DNA from: Roseococcus sp.
Lineage (GTDB): Bacteria > Pseudomonadota > Alphaproteobacteria > Acetobacterales > Acetobacteraceae
Direction: 5' to 3'
NCBI RefSeq assembly: GCF_019747315.1
Contig: NZ_JAIEQY010000046.1
Coordinates: 1 to 53,354 of the forward strand
DNA: 53,354 bases
In this document: piece after piece, positions 9,489 through 18,424 of the stretch
Numbering within the stretch: position 1 is the first letter of the stretch
How the letters are laid out: every line of letters begins with the position of its first letter
Program-made: the position numbers and the translations under genes
Notes under the pieces: generated by a model
What the model saw: only the letters and a program-made list of their open reading frames with translations
Database searches by the model: none
What the model was told of the DNA's origin: nothing

Positions 9489-10019
9489 ATGCTCGCATCC
9501 CAATGGCGCTTCGGAACATTCTGGCTGTTGGCGGCGTTCCTCGCCGCCTCGCCCGCCCTGGCGCAGGCGCCGGCGCCGCCCAACGTCACCACGGCGAATT
9601 TCGGCGATTGGGTGCTGCGCTGCGAATCGCGCGCCGAGACACCGCGCGCCTGCGAGATCCTGCAATCCCTGCAGGACCAGCGCCGCCAGCCGGTGGCGCA
9701 ATTCGCCTTCGGTCGGGCGCAGCGCGGGCAACCGATGCGGCTGATCGTGCTCATCCCCGCCAATATCACCGTCCTCGCGCCCATGGTGATCCAGCTGCCC
9801 GACCGCGGCGCGCCGATTCCCATCACGCTGCGCGCCTGCGGCCCGCGCGGCTGCGTGGCCGAGGCGGAGGTCACCGCGGCGCAGCTCGCCAGGCTGCGTG
9901 CGCGCGAGGCGCAGGGGCGGCTGGAATATCGCGATGCGCTGAATGCGGAGGTGGCGCTGCCCTTCTCCACCCGCGGCTTTGGCGCGGCGCTGGACGCCCT
10001 GGCGCGCGAAGGCCTGTGA
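9489..10019 (+). CDS. Invasion-associated locus B (IalB) family periplasmic protein
   Basis: A 176-residue protein with a signal peptide (residues 1 to about 27, ending SPALAQA). The mature part starts with NFGDWVLRCE and continues with RACEILQSLQD and LRACGPRGCVAEA. This pattern of two Cys pairs around a GDW start is what I know of IalB-like proteins of alphaproteobacteria. They are small periplasmic beta proteins first linked to erythrocyte invasion in Bartonella but widespread in free-living species, with unknown biochemical role. No operon partner: tRNA-Pro is upstream on the other strand and the sensor kinase begins 246 bp later. Confidence 0.8.
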   Translation: MLASQWRFGTFWLLAAFLAASPALAQAPAPPNVTTANFGDWVLRCESRAETPRACEILQSLQDQRRQPVAQFAFGRAQRGQPMRLIVLIPANITVLAPMVIQLPDRGAPIPITLRACGPRGCVAEAEVTAAQLARLRAREAQGRLEYRDALNAEVALPFSTRGFGAALDALAREGL

Positions 10020-10265
10020 GGCTGCGCGCCTTCCGCAATCCCTGAAGCATGTCCAGCAAAAGGTTGTTGAAGCGCGGTTTCCGTTGTCGAATCACACCAA
10101 TGCGGATAAATTCTTGATTCGAAGACATTTCCCATGCCAGGATAATATTTTGCAGCGTGAGGCTTTCCCTGCGCGCCGCCTCGGTCGCCTTGCTCCCGGT
10201 GCCCGCCGCGGCCTGCACCGCGGCCGGCGCGGCAGACAACCACGCGCGCCGGAGGCATCGCCACC

Positions 10266-13079
10266 GTGACCCGCTCGCTCCGCCGCACGGTCCTGGGCGC
10301 TGCCATCGCCGTCCTGCTGGTTCAGGCGCTGGCGACCTTCCTGCTGGTCGAGCGTGGCCGGCAGGAGGCCCTGGCCCAGGCCCACCAGACGGTGGAGCGC
10401 ATCGCCCGCGCGGTGGAGGCCAATATCAACCGCCACTTCACCCAGGTGGAATCGCTGCTCTTCGGCCTGCCGGTCATCCTCGGCCCGGCCCGCGATGGCC
10501 GCTTCGACTCGAACCGCGCGAGCGAGGTGCTGCAGGAACTGAACAACCAGAACCTGATCTATCGCGACATCCTGGTGCTGGATGGCAGCGGCCAGGCGGT
10601 GGCCACCGCCCTCAGCGTCTATCGCCGCCGCCGCCTGCCGGTGCCGAGCGGGCCGAGCTTCAACGAATCGGGGCTGCATGAGGGGGGCCTGCGCATCGGC
10701 GGGCCCCTGCGCAACCCAGCCTCACGCGAATGGGGCCTCTTCTTTGCCCATCCCGTGGCCATCGGCGGCCTGCCCAATGCCACCGCCATGGCGGAAATCC
10801 CGCTGGCGCATCTGAGCCAGCTGCTCGCCTCGGGCGGCGATGCGCCGGGGCTGCGCATCACGCTGATGCGCAATGACGGAATGCTGCTGGCCGCCCTGCC
10901 ACATGAGGAAGGGCAGATCGCCACCAGGCCGGACCCGGCGGCCGAACCCCCCGTCCTGGCGCTGACGCGCCCCACCCTCTACGGCACACTGACCATCCGC
11001 GTGACCATGACGCGCGAGGCAGCGCTGGCCGCCTGGTCGTCGGACCGCTGGCCCGCCCTGCTCTTTTCCGGCGCCTTCGGGCTGCTGATCATCACCCTCG
11101 CCGGCCTGCTCTCCATCATGCTGCGCCAGCGCGAGCGGGCGGAGGGCGACCGGGACCGCTGGCGCAGCACGCTCGCCAGCGCGCTGGACAGCATGACGGA
11201 TGGCTTCGTGCTCTTCGGCCCGGATGACCGGCTGGTGATCTGCAACCAGCGCTTCCGCGAGATGTACGCCCTCTCCGCCCCCTTCATCCGCGAGGGCGCC
11301 TCCTTCCGCGACATCATGCGCGAGGGCGCTTTGCGCGGGCAGTTCCCGCAGCTGACGGGCGATATCGAGGCCGCGATCGACGAGATGGTGCGCTGGCGCC
11401 GCTCCAAGGGCCAGCCGCTCGAATCCCTGCTGCCCGATGGCCGCTGGATCCTGATCACCGAGCGCATGACGCCCGATGGCGGCACCATCGGCATCCGCAC
11501 CGACATCACCGAGCTGAAGCGCGCCAATGAGGAGCTGGCCCGCGCACGCGACGCCGCCCATGCCGAGGACGAGGCCAAGGGCATGTTCCTCGCCCGCATG
11601 TCGCATGAGCTGCGCACGCCCTTGAACTCCATGCTCGGCTTCGCCCAGGCGCTGATGCAGGACAACAACCTCGGCCACACCCAGCGTGACCAGCTGCGCC
11701 TGCTGCATGATGCGGGCGGCCACCTGCGCGAGCTGGTGAACCGCCTGCTGGACCTGACCAAGATCGAGGCCGGGCAGCTCGACCTCGATTTGCGGCCCGT
11801 CGCGCTGCGGCCGCTCTTCGAGGCCTGCGTCGGGCTGATGGCGCCGGATGTGGACCGCAAGCGCCTGCGCCTCGCCCTCGACCTCGCCCCCTCCATGCCG
11901 GAGCTGGTCGAGGCGGATGCGATGCGGCTGCGGCAGATGCTGCTGAACCTGCTCTCCAACGCGGTGAAGTTCACGCCGGATGCCGGCCGGGTGGATCTGC
12001 GGGTGCGCCGCAGCGGGGCTGGCCGGCACGGCATCCGGATCGAGGTGCAGGATAGCGGGCCGGGCGTGCCGCTGGACAAGCAGCACCTGCTGTTCCGGGA
12101 CTTCACCCAGATCGCGCCCCATGCCGCGGCCGAGGGGATGGGCACCGGCCTCGGCCTTGCCATCACGGCGCGGCTGGCTTCGGCCATGGGCGGCGGCATC
12201 GGTTGCGAGAGCGAGCCCGGCGCGGGCGCGCTCTTCTGGCTGGAATTGCCGCTGCGCGAATTGGCCAACCGCCCTGCCCCCGCGCCCATGCCGGCGGCGC
12301 CCCCGGCCGCCATGGCCCTGCCGCCCGGGCTGCGCGTGCTGGTGGCCGATGACCTGGCGCCCAATCGGCTCGTGGTGCAGGCGCTGCTGGCCCCGGCCGG
12401 GCATCAGGTGGATTTCGTCAACAGCGGCGGCGCCGCCGTCAGCGCCGTGACGCGCGAGGCCTATGATATCGTGCTGATGGACATGCACATGCCAGGCATG
12501 GACGGGCTGGAGGCAACGCGCCGCATCCGCACCCTGCCCATGCCGGCGGGCGGCGTCCCGATCCTGGGCGTCACCGCCTCGACCCTGCCCGAAGAGGTCG
12601 CCGCCTGCTACGAGGCGGGGATGGATGGCCACCTGGCCAAGCCGATCGACCGGGACGCGCTGCTGGCCGCGATGGCAGAGCTGGTGGGCGGGCATTCCTG
12701 GCGGTCGGCCCTGCCACAGCCCGACCCCTTGCCGCCGGAAGACCCGCCCTGGGTGAACGAAGCGACGCTGCGCCACGCGCTGGGCGAACTGGGCCTCATG
12801 GCCGCCCATGCGATGCACGATATGGTGGAAGAGATCGGCCAGGGCTGCGACGTTCTGGCCGAGCCGCATATCGCCCGGGATGTCGGCCGCATGCGCCAGG
12901 CCGCGCATCTGGTGATGGAGCCTGCCCGAAGCCTGGGTTGCGAGCGCCTGGTGGACGGGATTGACCGCCTGCAGCGCGCGATCCGCGCCGGGCAGGATGT
13001 GGCGCCGCATCTGCGCGCCCTGCCCGCCCTGCGGGAATCGACCCTGCCCCTGCTGGAGCGCGTTGCGGTCAGCGTCTGA
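10266..13079 (+). CDS. Hybrid sensor histidine kinase with receiver and degenerate HPt-like domain (GTG start)
   Basis: A 937-residue membrane kinase. Order: transmembrane segment 1 (about 10-30), a periplasmic sensor region (about 31-255), transmembrane segment 2 (about 262-285, LLFSGAFGLLIITLAGLL), a PAS-like domain (about 305-420, DSMTDGFVLFGPDDR), HisKA with MSHELRTP and phospho-acceptor His447, HATPase with NLLSNAVKF, DSGPGVP and GTGLGLAI, a receiver (acidic residue Asp695, acceptor Asp739 in LMDMHMPGMDG, Lys in AKPIDRD), and a C-terminal helical part with His881 in AAHLVMEPARSLG. The last segment resembles an HPt domain, but the residues after the His differ from the usual xxKG pattern. 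The signal and output partner are unknown; no separate response regulator is adjacent. The 246 bp upstream are AT-richer and probably hold the promoter. Confidence 0.93.
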   Translation: MTRSLRRTVLGAAIAVLLVQALATFLLVERGRQEALAQAHQTVERIARAVEANINRHFTQVESLLFGLPVILGPARDGRFDSNRASEVLQELNNQNLIYRDILVLDGSGQAVATALSVYRRRRLPVPSGPSFNESGLHEGGLRIGGPLRNPASREWGLFFAHPVAIGGLPNATAMAEIPLAHLSQLLASGGDAPGLRITLMRNDGMLLAALPHEEGQIATRPDPAAEPPVLALTRPTLYGTLTIRVTMTREAALAAWSSDRWPALLFSGAFGLLIITLAGLLSIMLRQRERAEGDRDRWRSTLASALDSMTDGFVLFGPDDRLVICNQRFREMYALSAPFIREGASFRDIMREGALRGQFPQLTGDIEAAIDEMVRWRRSKGQPLESLLPDGRWILITERMTPDGGTIGIRTDITELKRANEELARARDAAHAEDEAKGMFLARMSHELRTPLNSMLGFAQALMQDNNLGHTQRDQLRLLHDAGGHLRELVNRLLDLTKIEAGQLDLDLRPVALRPLFEACVGLMAPDVDRKRLRLALDLAPSMPELVEADAMRLRQMLLNLLSNAVKFTPDAGRVDLRVRRSGAGRHGIRIEVQDSGPGVPLDKQHLLFRDFTQIAPHAAAEGMGTGLGLAITARLASAMGGGIGCESEPGAGALFWLELPLRELANRPAPAPMPAAPPAAMALPPGLRVLVADDLAPNRLVVQALLAPAGHQVDFVNSGGAAVSAVTREAYDIVLMDMHMPGMDGLEATRRIRTLPMPAGGVPILGVTASTLPEEVAACYEAGMDGHLAKPIDRDALLAAMAELVGGHSWRSALPQPDPLPPEDPPWVNEATLRHALGELGLMAAHAMHDMVEEIGQGCDVLAEPHIARDVGRMRQAAHLVMEPARSLGCERLVDGIDRLQRAIRAGQDVAPHLRALPALRESTLPLLERVAVSV

Positions 13080-13486
13080 ACCGGCGCGGAGCGGCATGCG
13101 TGGCGATCCATCGCGGAGCCCGGGATTGGGCGCGTCGAACGGCGACCGGCGTGCTCGTTAACGCCTTGTTTCCACACGCGGAAACAAACTCGTGACGCCT
13201 TGCAGCGCACCATCCTGGCCAAGCCGGCGCAAGCCGCCCCGCGACTTGGTACAGGGCCCTGGATCGAATTGTCTCAAAATTAGTTATTTTAGTCAGGTTT
13301 TACGATTTCACTTGCTTCATTACCCAAATCTGTCCAATCTTCAGCTACCCCCTCAGGATTTGCCTCTTCATGGAGGCGAATCTCAAAAAGAGATCGTTTG
13401 ATGTTCGCCCATCTTCGTCCCGCAGCGCCTCCAGCCTCGTGGATCCCACCACGCGGCGCGCAGCACGCCTGAGCGCGAGACCCGCC
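13080..13486. other. 407-bp intergenic region, no gene recognised
   Basis: No convincing coding sequence. The first half contains a perfect dyad (13165-13186, listed separately). Bases 13265-13345 are strikingly AT-rich for this genome and probably hold the promoter for the small secreted protein downstream, but I see no clear -35/-10 pair. Confidence 0.5.
13165..13186. promoter_or_regulatory. Perfect dyad, possible operator or short hairpin
   Basis: TTGTTTCC, six spacer bases, GGAAACAA. The symmetry suits a dimeric regulator; it is 86 bp past the kinase stop and 301 bp before the next gene start. It is not followed by a T-run, so a terminator role is less likely. Confidence 0.4.
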
Positions 13487-13744
13487 ATGCGCAACGCCTT
13501 TCCCCTGCTGCTCGCCGGCACCTGCCTGGCCTTCCTGCCGCTGCTCGGCCCGGCCGCCTCCGGCCTGCCCGCCGGGCTGGAGCGCGGACGCGCCTGCCTC
13601 GCGCGCGAAGCGACGCCGATCACCACCACACGGGATTGGTTGGGAAGCCTGCATGGCTGGCAGGACAGCGCGCTGGTCCTGGCGTGGCGCTCCAGCCTGG
13701 CCATCGCCAAGGGCAAGCCGGCCCCGCTGGCCTGCCAGGAATAG
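13487..13744 (+). CDS. Small secreted protein of unknown function
   Basis: An 85-residue protein. Residues 1-24 (MRNAFPLLLAGTCLAFLPLL and on) look like a signal peptide. The mature part has two cysteines (GRACLAREA and PLACQE at the very end) that could form a disulfide. No family recognised. The ATG at 13487 was chosen because it gives the signal peptide; the frame is open further up to 13370, but that part is compositionally unlike protein. It stands alone between the sensor kinase and convergent genes. Coding status is moderately supported only. Confidence 0.5.
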   Translation: MRNAFPLLLAGTCLAFLPLLGPAASGLPAGLERGRACLAREATPITTTRDWLGSLHGWQDSALVLAWRSSLAIAKGKPAPLACQE

Positions 13745-13819
13745 ACAAGACCCCGCACCGCCCGAGGGCGGCCGGGGCCTCGCATCATGTCATCTTATGG
13801 GGGGCCGGTCGGCCCGGCC

Positions 13820-14218
13820 TCAGACCTTGCGGGCCAGGGTCGGGATTTCCTCGCGAAGGCGGAAGCGCAGCGCCGACCAGGTCGCGTCCAGCGCCACCTG
13901 CGTGACCGGCAGCAGCCCGGCCTGGGTCAGCGGCTCCCACCCATGGTCACGGTCGAGGTCGGAGCGCACGGGCCCGGTCTTCTTCGGATAGGCGAACCAC
14001 AGGCGACCGCCGACGCCATAGAGGTCGAGCGCGCGCGCCGCCACGCGGCCCAGCGCCGCACGATCCGGCGCGAAGGCCAGGATCAGCTCCGGCTCCGAGG
14101 CCGAGGTGGCCGGCAGGCCGTGCTTGAGCCCGGCGGGCGGTTCCAGGACGGCGCAAACCATGCCTGGCTTGAAGCCGAGCTTGCGGGGAATGGTGGCTTG
14201 AATGGCAACGTCAGTCAG
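13820..14218 (-). CDS. DUF3052-like protein with no conventional start codon
   Basis: The C-terminal half has the blocks GGRLWFAYPKK, DLDRDHGWEPL and QVALDATWSALRFR, which I associate with DUF3052-type small proteins of unknown function. Family members usually begin with a KLGIKPG-type segment. Here the matching KLGFKPGMVCAVL starts upstream of the first ATG (14161). Reading back in frame, no ATG, GTG or TTG occurs before an in-frame stop at 14224-14222. The only near-cognate candidates are CTG at 14218, which overlaps the upstream receptor stop by 8 bp, and ATT codons. I therefore give 14218 as the start (132 residues); the conservative alternative is 14161 (113 residues, lacking the conserved N-terminus). 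Probably translationally coupled to the receptor gene. Confidence 0.65.
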   Translation of the reverse strand: MTDVAIQATIPRKLGFKPGMVCAVLEPPAGLKHGLPATSASEPELILAFAPDRAALGRVAARALDLYGVGGRLWFAYPKKTGPVRSDLDRDHGWEPLTQAGLLPVTQVALDATWSALRFRLREEIPTLARKV

Positions 14219-15242
14219 CGGTCAATCCAGCGGCGCGAGCCACTGGCCCCCAAATGGAATCCTGCGCGCGAATGGTGGCCGCGAGCTCCGTTCGCGTGCC
14301 CCCGATGGGTTCCGCTGAAAGCGCCCGCAACCGATGAACCACCCCAGCGTCACGAGCCACTGCGATGGCCGCTGCCTCCAGCTTCGCCAGGACGGATTCG
14401 GGCAATCCACGAGGCCCCATGAGCGCCAGCCAGGTCTCGGCTTCGTAGCCGGCAACTGTCTCGCCCACTGTCGGGGTCTCAGGAAGCGCCGCCGAACGGG
14501 TCCGTGACGTCACGGCAAGCAAACGAACCCGGCCTTCCCGCACCAATGGCAAACCAATGACAACGCCTTCCACATAGACCTGGATGCCGCCGTTAAGCAA
14601 TTCCGGAAGCGCACCGGCCAGGCCGCGGAAATGCACGAAATCACACCGCGCGCCGAGCGATCGGACCAGCAATTCCAGCGCCAGATGCTGCGCCGTCCCG
14701 GCCCCTGGCGTCCCGCAAGTACTTGGTCTCGCTTTCAAAATCTCCGCAAGGTCGCCGATGGTACGCATGCCCTGGCCCGGGGGCGCCAGCACCAGGAAGG
14801 GCAGGCTCGCAAAGCGGCTGATGGGGGTCAGGTCTGCTTGTGGATCATAGCCCATCTGTCTTGAAAGGTGCCGGCTCAGCAGCAGGGTCGGTGCGGTCAC
14901 GACTCCCAGCGTGTTTCCGTCAGGCGTGGCGCGGGCCACCTCCTCCGCCGCGACATTGCCGCGCGCCCCGGTGCGGTTCTCTGCCAGGACGGGGCGGAAC
15001 AGGCGCTGGCCCAGCGCCTCGGCGAAGATGCGGGAGACCTGGTCCACCCCGCCACCCGGCGGCAGGCCGATCAGCATGCGGATCGGCTGGCGACCATCGG
15101 TGGTGGGGGCAACGGGCGGGGCGGCTGGCGCTGGCTGGGCCCGCAGGCCCGGGGCAACGCAGACCAGCCCCAGGGCCAGGGCCCCGCGGCACAGCATGTT
15201 TCGGAGTGAGATCACGCGGACACCCTGGACGAACCACTCCAT
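14211..15242 (-). CDS. Bug-family (TctC-like) tripartite tricarboxylate receptor
   Basis: A 343-residue periplasmic receptor. A signal peptide ends near ...VAPGLRA|QP. The mature part has the family blocks RMLIGLPPGGGVDQVSRIF, LAENRTGARGNVAAE and ARATPDGNTLG. It binds an unknown small acid or related solute. The start is uncertain: ATG 15242, GTG 15215 and ATG 15197 are all in frame and all keep a hydrophobic signal; none has a clear ribosome binding site. The stop overlaps the possible CTG start of the DUF3052-like gene. No transporter membrane subunits are linked. Confidence 0.88.
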   Translation of the reverse strand: MEWFVQGVRVISLRNMLCRGALALGLVCVAPGLRAQPAPAAPPVAPTTDGRQPIRMLIGLPPGGGVDQVSRIFAEALGQRLFRPVLAENRTGARGNVAAEEVARATPDGNTLGVVTAPTLLLSRHLSRQMGYDPQADLTPISRFASLPFLVLAPPGQGMRTIGDLAEILKARPSTCGTPGAGTAQHLALELLVRSLGARCDFVHFRGLAGALPELLNGGIQVYVEGVVIGLPLVREGRVRLLAVTSRTRSAALPETPTVGETVAGYEAETWLALMGPRGLPESVLAKLEAAAIAVARDAGVVHRLRALSAEPIGGTRTELAATIRAQDSIWGPVARAAGLTAD

Positions 15243-15558
15243 TCCCCGGCCGGACCGATGCGTCGCCGCGGAAGATTTTGAAACGAAGGACGGCACACTC
15301 GCGGCAGAGACCAAGCGGGTCAATCCACTTTTTGAGGCCGGCGCCGATCGATACGATCGAAGATTGATCCAGCGGGGCGAGGCGCCGGGAAACCCAGGGC
15401 TGGCCGCGGGCAAAACCAAGCCAGGGGGTGGGACGCTTGGATTGACGCAACTGCGAAGAGGCGCCAAAAACGCCCCCAAGAACGAAGTTGAGGTCGAGGT
15501 TGATGGACGCCGCACCCGCCGCGCTGGCACGCGCATGAAAGATCCGCGCGAAGCCGGC
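15243..15558. other. Divergent intergenic region upstream of sdhC
   Basis: About 316 bp with no recognised gene. It should contain promoters for the receptor (-) and for the sdh operon (+). TTGACG at 15442-15447 is a possible -35 for sdh, but the -10 at the right distance (CAAAAA) is poor. A duplicated CGATCG (around 15347-15360) is visible. Confidence 0.4.
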
Positions 15559-15972
15559 ATGATGGCCCGCCGCTCGGACGGCACGCTGGTCCGCCGCCCG
15601 CTTTCCCCGCATCTGCAAGCCTATGACATGATGCAGTTGACGAGCGCACTCTCGATCATGCACCGCATCACGGGCGCCGCCTGGTCGGCCGGCACGGTGC
15701 TGCTGGTCTGGTGGCTCATGGCCGCCGCGACGGGCGAGGCCGCCTTCGCCACGGTGCAATGGTTCCTCTCCTCCTTCCTCGGCCTGCTCATCCTCTTCGG
15801 CCTCACGGTCGCCGCCTGGTACCATACCCTGGCCGGCATCCGGCACCTGGCCTGGGATGCCGGGCATGGCTTCGACATCCCGACCGTCTATCGGACCGGC
15901 CGCCTGGTGCTGATCGGCACGGCGGTGATGACCATCCTGACCTGGGTTCTCGCCCTGGTCTTCTGGGGCTGA
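15559..15972 (+). CDS. sdhC: Succinate dehydrogenase cytochrome b556 subunit
   Basis: A 137-residue membrane anchor of respiratory complex II. The N-terminal signature [10 protein letters not shown] and SIMHRITG (His35-Arg36) are followed by three membrane segments. [13 protein letters not shown] contains the probable haem-ligand His89. With SdhD it binds haem b and quinone. I chose ATG 15559 because GAAG lies 6 nt upstream; ATG 15535 would add 8 residues. It is the first gene of sdhCDAB, 5 bp before sdhD. Confidence 0.95.
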   Translation: MMARRSDGTLVRRPLSPHLQAYDMMQLTSALSIMHRITGAAWSAGTVLLVWWLMAAATGEAAFATVQWFLSSFLGLLILFGLTVAAWYHTLAGIRHLAWDAGHGFDIPTVYRTGRLVLIGTAVMTILTWVLALVFWG

Positions 15973-15977
15973 CGGGC

Positions 15978-16382
15978 ATGGCCAAGGACAGCGTTTCACA
16001 GACCGCATTGCGCAGCCCGCTGGGCCGCGTGCGCGGCATGGGCTCGGCCAAGTCGGGCACGCATCACTGGTGGATGCAGCGCGTCACCTCCATCGCCCTG
16101 CTGCCGCTGACGCTGTGGTTCGTGGTCAGCATGATCAGCCTGGCCGGCGCCTCCTATCTGGAGACGCTGCTCTGGATCGCCCAGCCGGTGAATGCCGTGC
16201 TGATGCTGGTGCTGATCGGCCTGACCTTCCACCACATGGCGGCGGGGCTCCAGGTGGTGGTCGAGGATTACGTGCGCGACGAGTTCAAGCGCATCGCCTT
16301 CGTGCTCATCATCAAGGCGGCTTCGCTGCTGATGGCGCTGGCCAGCGGCTTCGCAGTGCTGCGCATCGCCTTTGCCCTGTAG
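15978..16382 (+). CDS. sdhD: Succinate dehydrogenase hydrophobic membrane anchor subunit
   Basis: A 134-residue protein with three membrane segments. The motif [17 protein letters not shown] (His85-His86) is the usual SdhD quinone/haem site. The N-terminus ([20 protein letters not shown]) is typical of alphaproteobacterial SdhD. It starts 5 bp after sdhC and ends 125 bp before sdhA; that gap is filled with hairpins. Confidence 0.95.
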   Translation: MAKDSVSQTALRSPLGRVRGMGSAKSGTHHWWMQRVTSIALLPLTLWFVVSMISLAGASYLETLLWIAQPVNAVLMLVLIGLTFHHMAAGLQVVVEDYVRDEFKRIAFVLIIKAASLLMALASGFAVLRIAFAL

Positions 16383-16403
16383 GGCGCCACAAAAAGGGCT
16401 TGC

Positions 16404-16484
16404 GGTTCCGGCGGAACCACCAAGCTCACCTTCTGAGGCCGGGTTGCCCGGCCAGACACATCGCCCGGGCAGCGCGCCCCGGGC
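16404..16484 (+). repeat. Three consecutive hairpins between sdhD and sdhA
   Basis: Perfect inverted repeats: GGTTCC/GGAACC (16404-16418), GGCCGGG/CCCGGCC with loop TTG (16437-16453), and GCCCGGG/CCCGGGC with an 8-nt loop (16463-16484). None is followed by a T-run. They could stabilise or be processed to set the relative levels of the anchor and catalytic subunits. Confidence 0.6.
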
Positions 16485-16507
16485 CTGAGCGGAGCGGACC
16501 GGGTCGC

Positions 16508-18319
16508 ATGAACGCCATCAGCAAGCCATCCTTCGGGGCCTATCGGGTCGTCGATCACACCTATGACGTGGTGGTGGTCGGCGCCGGTGGCGCCGGGTTG
16601 CGCGCCACCTTCGGCATGGGGGCTTCCGGCCTCAAGACGGCCTGCATCACCAAGGTCTTCCCGACGCGCAGCCACACCGTGGCCGCCCAGGGCGGCGTCG
16701 GCGCGGCCCTGGGCAACATGGGCGAGGATGACTGGCGCTGGCACATGTACGACACCGTGAAGGGGTCGGACTGGCTGGGCGACCAGGACGCCATCGAATA
16801 CATGTGCCGCGAGGCCATTCCCGCCGTCATCGAGCTCGAACACTACGGCGTGCCCTTCAGCCGCACCGAGGATGGCCGCATCTACCAGCGCCCCTTCGGC
16901 GGCCACATGCAGGATTACGGCAAGACGCCCGCCATGCGCGCCTGCGCCGCCGCCGACCGCACCGGCCATGCCATCCTGCACACGCTGTATCAGCAGTCGC
17001 TCAAGCATGGCTGCGAGTTCTTCGTGGAATACTTTGCGCTCGACCTCATCATGGATGATGAGGGCGTCTGCCGGGGCGTGACCGCGTGGAATCTGGAAGA
17101 CGGCACGATCCATCGCTTCCGCGCGCAGAAGGTGGTTCTCGCCACCGGCGGCTATGGCCGCGCCTGGTTCTCCTGCACCTCGGCCCATACCTGCACCGGC
17201 GATGGCGGCGGCATGGTGCTGCGCGCGGGCCTGCCCCTGCAGGACCAGGAATTCGTGCAGTTCCACCCGACCGGCATCTATGGCGCGGGCTGCCTCGTGA
17301 CGGAAGGTGCCCGCGGCGAAGGCGGCTACCTGACGAACTCCGAGGGCGAGCGCTTCATGGAGCGCTACGCGCCGACCGCGAAGGACCTCGCCTCGCGCGA
17401 CGTCGTCTCCCGCGCCATGTCGGTGGAAATCCGCGAGGGCCGCGGTGTCGGCCCGCTCAAGGATCACATCCACCTGCACCTGGAGCATCTGGGCGCCGAC
17501 ATCCTGCATGAGCGCCTGCCCGGCATTTCCGAGACGGCGCGCATCTTCGCCGGCGTGGATGTGACGAAGGAGCCGATCCCGATGCTCCCCACCGTCCACT
17601 ACAACATGGGCGGCATTCCCACGAACATCCACACCGAGGTGCTGCGCCCCACACGCTCCGACGAGGACGCGATCGTCCCCGGCCTGATGGCCGTGGGCGA
17701 GGCCGCCTGCGTCTCGGTGCATGGCGCGAACCGCCTGGGCACCAACTCCCTGCTCGACCTCGTGGTGTTCGGCCGCGCCGCCGCGCATCGTGCGTCCGAG
17801 ACGGTGAAGCCCGGCGCCTCGCAGCCGCCGCTGCCGCCGCGCGCGGGCGAAGGGAGCCTCGATCGCTTCGACCGCATCCGCCATGCCAAGGGCAGCACCG
17901 GCACGGCCGAGCTGCGCCTGGCCATGCAGCGCACCATGCAGACGCATGCCGCCGTCTTCCGCACCTCCGAGTTGCTGAAGGAAGGCGTGGACAAGATGAA
18001 GGGCGTGCATGCCGGCATGAGCGACCTCAAGGTCGCCGACCGCAGCCTCGTCTGGAACACGGACCTGGTGGAGGCGCTGGAGCTGGACAACCTCGTCGGC
18101 AATGCGATGACGACCATCGTGGGTGGCGAGGCGCGCAAGGAAAGCCGCGGCGCCCACGCGCAGGAAGACTATCCGGACCGCGATGACGCGAACTGGATGA
18201 AGCACACGCTGGCCTGGATGAATGAGAAGGGCGAGGTGAGCCTCGATTATCGTGGCGTGAAGATGCGGACCCTCACCAACGAGGTCCAGGTCTTCCCGCC
18301 CAAGGCACGGGTGTACTAG
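16508..18319 (+). CDS. sdhA: Succinate dehydrogenase flavoprotein subunit
   Basis: A 603-residue catalytic subunit that oxidises succinate to fumarate. The FAD-binding [12 protein letters not shown] is near residue 20. SHTVAAQGG contains His56, the expected site of covalent FAD attachment. [23 protein letters not shown] and SREIREGRG-type active-site blocks follow, and the C-terminus has the usual [18 protein letters not shown]. Normal length. The stop codon lies within the left arm of a strong stem-loop, described separately. It belongs to complex II of the TCA cycle and respiratory chain. Confidence 0.98.
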   Translation: MNAISKPSFGAYRVVDHTYDVVVVGAGGAGLRATFGMGASGLKTACITKVFPTRSHTVAAQGGVGAALGNMGEDDWRWHMYDTVKGSDWLGDQDAIEYMCREAIPAVIELEHYGVPFSRTEDGRIYQRPFGGHMQDYGKTPAMRACAAADRTGHAILHTLYQQSLKHGCEFFVEYFALDLIMDDEGVCRGVTAWNLEDGTIHRFRAQKVVLATGGYGRAWFSCTSAHTCTGDGGGMVLRAGLPLQDQEFVQFHPTGIYGAGCLVTEGARGEGGYLTNSEGERFMERYAPTAKDLASRDVVSRAMSVEIREGRGVGPLKDHIHLHLEHLGADILHERLPGISETARIFAGVDVTKEPIPMLPTVHYNMGGIPTNIHTEVLRPTRSDEDAIVPGLMAVGEAACVSVHGANRLGTNSLLDLVVFGRAAAHRASETVKPGASQPPLPPRAGEGSLDRFDRIRHAKGSTGTAELRLAMQRTMQTHAAVFRTSELLKEGVDKMKGVHAGMSDLKVADRSLVWNTDLVEALELDNLVGNAMTTIVGGEARKESRGAHAQEDYPDRDDANWMKHTLAWMNEKGEVSLDYRGVKMRTLTNEVQVFPPKARVY

Positions 18320-18367
18320 GCCATGCGCCGCTCGCATGCGCTCGCGGCACCTGGCCTAGCCTTTTTT
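18316..18367 (+). terminator. Intrinsic-type terminator between sdhA and sdhB
   Basis: CTAGGCCA (18316-18323) pairs perfectly with TGGCCTAG (18352-18359), with a further inner GCCGC/GCGGC stem. A run of six T (18362-18367) follows after two bases. The sdhA stop codon is part of the left arm. This is the clearest intrinsic-terminator structure in the window, yet it lies inside the sdh gene set. Confidence 0.75.
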
Positions 18368-18424
18368 GCGAGGCCGATTCACGGCTTCGGTTGCAAGCAA
18401 CCCCAGCCGATCGGACTCTGAACG

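Noticed and set aside
13947-14156. Alternative minus-strand frame within the DUF3052-like gene
   Set aside because: It overlaps the frame carrying the conserved family blocks and is Arg/Gly/Pro-rich, typical of a shadow frame.
15243-15584. N-terminal extension of the Bug receptor up to 15584
   Set aside because: The extra residues precede the signal peptide and are Ser/Arg/Pro-rich; a buried signal peptide would not work.
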